From: Terriglobia bacterium
GTDB lineage: Bacteria > Acidobacteriota > Terriglobia > Acidiferrales > UBA7541
Assembly (NCBI GenBank): GCA_020073705.1
Contig: JAIQES010000020.1
Span: forward strand, 1 to 64,000
Length of the DNA stretch: 64,000 nucleotides
Direction of reading: 5' to 3'
The notes under the pieces are model-generated. The model worked only from the letters and a program-made list of their open reading frames with translations. It made no database searches and had not been told where the DNA came from. Below are positions 62,079-64,000 of the stretch, piece by piece (position 1 is the stretch's first letter; each line of letters opens with the position of its first letter). Both the position numbers and the translations under genes were made by a program.

Positions 62079-63227
62079 CTAGTAGCTCAGGATGTCTATC
62101 GCGATGAGGGTAATGTCGTCTAATTGGGCTGTGCCGGGAGCTTGTTCCGCCCACCGCCACAATTGGCTAAGCAAAGTCTCGAGAAGGTGTTCTGCGCTAA
62201 GAGTGTGATTGGCTTCGATGAATTGTCTGAGACGGTCTCCCCCGAAATCTTCCCCTGCAGGGCTCCTGAATTCCACGATGCCATCGGTATAGAGGAACAA
62301 CCGGTCTCCGGCCTCGAGGGGTACTTGAATGGAAGAAAACGTGGCTTCAGCGAATGGACCGAGAAGCAATCCGTTTTCCGCTAATTCGCGAGCCATTCCC
62401 TCTCGTTTACGCCACAAGAGCACGGGGGGATGCCCCGCGCCGGCGTGGCTCACAACGTTCTTTTCCAGATCCACAAAGATGTAGGCGACAGTGACAAAAT
62501 GAGGCCGGAACTTTCCGCACAACGACTGATTCAATCCAGCCAGGACCCGCGCGGGATCGAAAGCGTGCGGGGATTGAGCGAAGAGTGCAACCTTTAGCAT
62601 CGAGGCGATAAGAGCCGCGGGCAGGCCGTGTCCTGAAACATCGGCAATCAAAATCCCGAGATGTTTCTCGTCGACGGAAATGAAGTCATAGAAATCGCCC
62701 CCCACCGCGCTCATGGGAATATAGCGAGTCGCAATGTTGAGGCCCGCGATCTTGGGAGTGCCGCTGGGCAGGATGGAAAGCTGAATCTCGCGCGCCATTT
62801 CCAGTTCGTTGTTGATAGCCATGAGTTGGCGGGACAGCTCTTCCCGGGCTTCGCGAAGCATGATATGGGTTCTAACCCTGGCATTCACAACGGCAACAGA
62901 AAACGGCTTGTGAATGTAATCGACAGCACCGACTTCAAAGCCTTGCGTTTCGTCCTTGTCTTTGATCTGTCCTGTCAGGAAAATCACCGGGATGTCGCGT
63001 GTTTGGAGATTCGCTTTTAAACTCCGGCAGACATCATAGCCGTTCATCTTGGGCATCATAACGTCCAACAGAATCAGGTCGGGCATTGGCGCAGACTGAG
63101 CCAGTCTCAATGCCTCCACGCCGTTTGTCGCGGTGCGGATGCTGTAATCATCTCTCAGTATGGAATTTGCCAACCGGAGGTTGACCGGCTCATCATCAAC
63201 AACAAGTATCAGTTTCTTGTGTTCCAT
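62079..63227 (-). CDS. Response regulator with PP2C (SpoIIE-type) phosphatase domain
   Basis: 382 residues: receiver (1-125) with VVDDEPVNLRLAN, phospho-Asp55 in LILLDVMMP, Thr in VIFLTGQIK and Lys in IHKPFS; a coiled linker (about 128-160, REELSRQLMAINNELEMARE); and a PPM/SpoIIE phosphatase (about 165-380) with VGGDFYDFI, DVSGHGLPAALIASML, YTDGIVEFRS and QLDDITLIAI, supplying the metal-binding Asp residues. Such RsbU/RssB-like proteins dephosphorylate anti-sigma antagonists in partner-switching stress control. No anti-sigma or antagonist gene lies beside it. Confidence 0.92.
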   Translation of the reverse strand: MEHKKLILVVDDEPVNLRLANSILRDDYSIRTATNGVEALRLAQSAPMPDLILLDVMMPKMNGYDVCRSLKANLQTRDIPVIFLTGQIKDKDETQGFEVGAVDYIHKPFSVAVVNARVRTHIMLREAREELSRQLMAINNELEMAREIQLSILPSGTPKIAGLNIATRYIPMSAVGGDFYDFISVDEKHLGILIADVSGHGLPAALIASMLKVALFAQSPHAFDPARVLAGLNQSLCGKFRPHFVTVAYIFVDLEKNVVSHAGAGHPPVLLWRKREGMARELAENGLLLGPFAEATFSSIQVPLEAGDRLFLYTDGIVEFRSPAGEDFGGDRLRQFIEANHTLSAEHLLETLLSQLWRWAEQAPGTAQLDDITLIAIDILSY

Positions 63228-63592
63228 CGTGCTTATTGTTCGCCAACCCCATTCAGCCGGAATTTGCGATTTGGACCTCTAGTTCGCACATAGTATGCTT
63301 CTCCTGCCCTGGACACAACGAATTTGCCACCAGAGCTGGCCCCAAATTTTCACCCCCTGCGATGCGTGAGAAACCTCTCAGCGAGCCCGTAGGCGAACGC
63401 AAAATAATCAGTAGCCGCTATCTAAGCCAGCGGCCACGCAGGACAGTATGGCTATCCCGAACCATCTCTTGAGCTTCACAAGTTGCCTCCTTGACAGACG
63501 TGCGGCGGCGGTGTTTACTGCGACCTTAACACGCGCATTTCTAAAACTGGTCAGGCTCATCACTCACTTAAAGATCGGAGAGTACCTGCGCT
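63228..63592. other. Intergenic spacer
   Basis: About 365 bases between the divergent REC-PP2C gene and the exported protein at the edge. It should contain both promoters; I see no clear gene, repeat or operator. Confidence 0.4.
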
Positions 63593-64000
63593 ATGAACAC
63601 CTTCATTCAGGGCCTGCTTTGCATTCTACTGTTTTACCAGTCGGCCACAGTTTCGATGGCTTCGCCTCAGCAAGAAGCCGCGAGGAAGCAAGAACAAGGT
63701 TCGACAACTCCGAACTCACAAAGCACTCTCGCAGACGGGACCCCGGTTATATTGCGGATCTCACAAACGGTTTCGTCAGCAGATGCTCACGTGAATGATC
63801 GTGTGGAATTCGAGGTTGTTGAAGAAGTCCGGGTTGCGGATACATTGATAATTCCCGGAGGCGGGATCGCATGGGGAACGGTGACGGAAGCTCAGCCAAT
63901 ACGGCGGATGGGACGAGGAGGAACACTCGAAATCGTGATGGACTCGGTCAGACTCGCTGACGGGGAGAAGGCCGCTCTACGCGCCACCAAGAAGGCCCAA
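63593..64000 (+). CDS. Exported protein of unknown function, cut by window end
   Basis: ATG 63593 opens a frame that has no stop before base 64000 (136 codons). MNTFIQGLLCILLFYQSATV with SMASPQ is a signal peptide. A low-complexity Gln/Glu/Ser/Thr linker (about 25-48) is followed by a beta-rich domain: LADGTPVILRISQTVSSADA, HVNDRVEFEVVEEVRVADTL, IIPGGGIAWGTVTEAQPIRR and MGRGGTLEIVMDSVRLADGE. This pattern (regulated solubilisation of a constant such as a P-x-G-G-x-A-W-G-T-V-T turn) is common in acidobacterial exported proteins of unknown role. Its continuation lies outside the window. Confidence 0.8.
   Translation, partial: MNTFIQGLLCILLFYQSATVSMASPQQEAARKQEQGSTTPNSQSTLADGTPVILRISQTVSSADAHVNDRVEFEVVEEVRVADTLIIPGGGIAWGTVTEAQPIRRMGRGGTLEIVMDSVRLADGEKAALRATKKAQ

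Overview
The window reads as a soil-type bacterial chromosome segment, most likely Acidobacteriota. This is inferred from moderately high GC, frequent TTG/GTG starts, many two-component proteins and the style of the short exported proteins; no rRNA or marker gene proves it. It mixes housekeeping genes with an accessory catabolic island and a striking number of relics of mobile DNA. Three complete tRNA genes are present: Asn(GTT), Leu(TAG) and Lys(CTT). Four tRNA fragments, two integrase tails and pieces of IS30, IS3 and IS5 elements are scattered among them.

Region by region. 0-9 kb: an IS30 transposase start, a tRNA-Arg 3' half, phosphoenolpyruvate synthase, a universal stress protein, a Crp/Fnr regulator with an FNR-like cysteine set, lone receivers, and a NarX/NarL-like kinase-regulator pair. 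9-19 kb: a ferritin-like exported protein, an ABC exporter with its HlyD partner, an AI-2E permease with a decayed second copy, a Ca2+-type P-type ATPase and tRNA-Asn with an integrase relic. 19-28 kb: MurJ, an old-yellow-enzyme oxidoreductase, a KdpD split into two divergent genes followed by a KdpE-like regulator, and an exported sugar/sorbosone-type dehydrogenase.

28.2-46.7 kb is the most interesting part. It holds four UbiD-family decarboxylases, two family III CoA-transferases, an ACMSD-like amidohydrolase, an MFS and a DASS transporter, a PNPOx-fold protein, a SoxC-like molybdoenzyme with a c-type cytochrome, a Tat-exported cupin with a His-rich tail and a nickel-type transporter. A perfect 36-bp inverted repeat encloses the block, one copy about 100 bp upstream of each outermost, inward-facing gene. 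One operon (CoA-transferase, MFS, divergent UbiD, CoA-transferase) has the composition expected for CoA-thioester-dependent decarboxylation of an aromatic di- or polycarboxylate, as in phthalate-type pathways. The substrate is not determined by the sequence.

47-64 kb: a DUF4870-like membrane protein, a DHH phosphoesterase, tRNA-Lys, formate-tetrahydrofolate ligase, small exported and membrane proteins, an O-methyltransferase between two copies of a tRNA 3' end, a hybrid histidine kinase with a REC-PilZ regulator, an aldo/keto reductase whose tail runs into an IS5 relic, a REC-PP2C phosphatase, and an exported protein cut by the window edge. GTGA-N6-TCAC boxes recur in front of several genes in the flanking regions and could be sites of the Crp/Fnr regulator encoded at 5265-5981.
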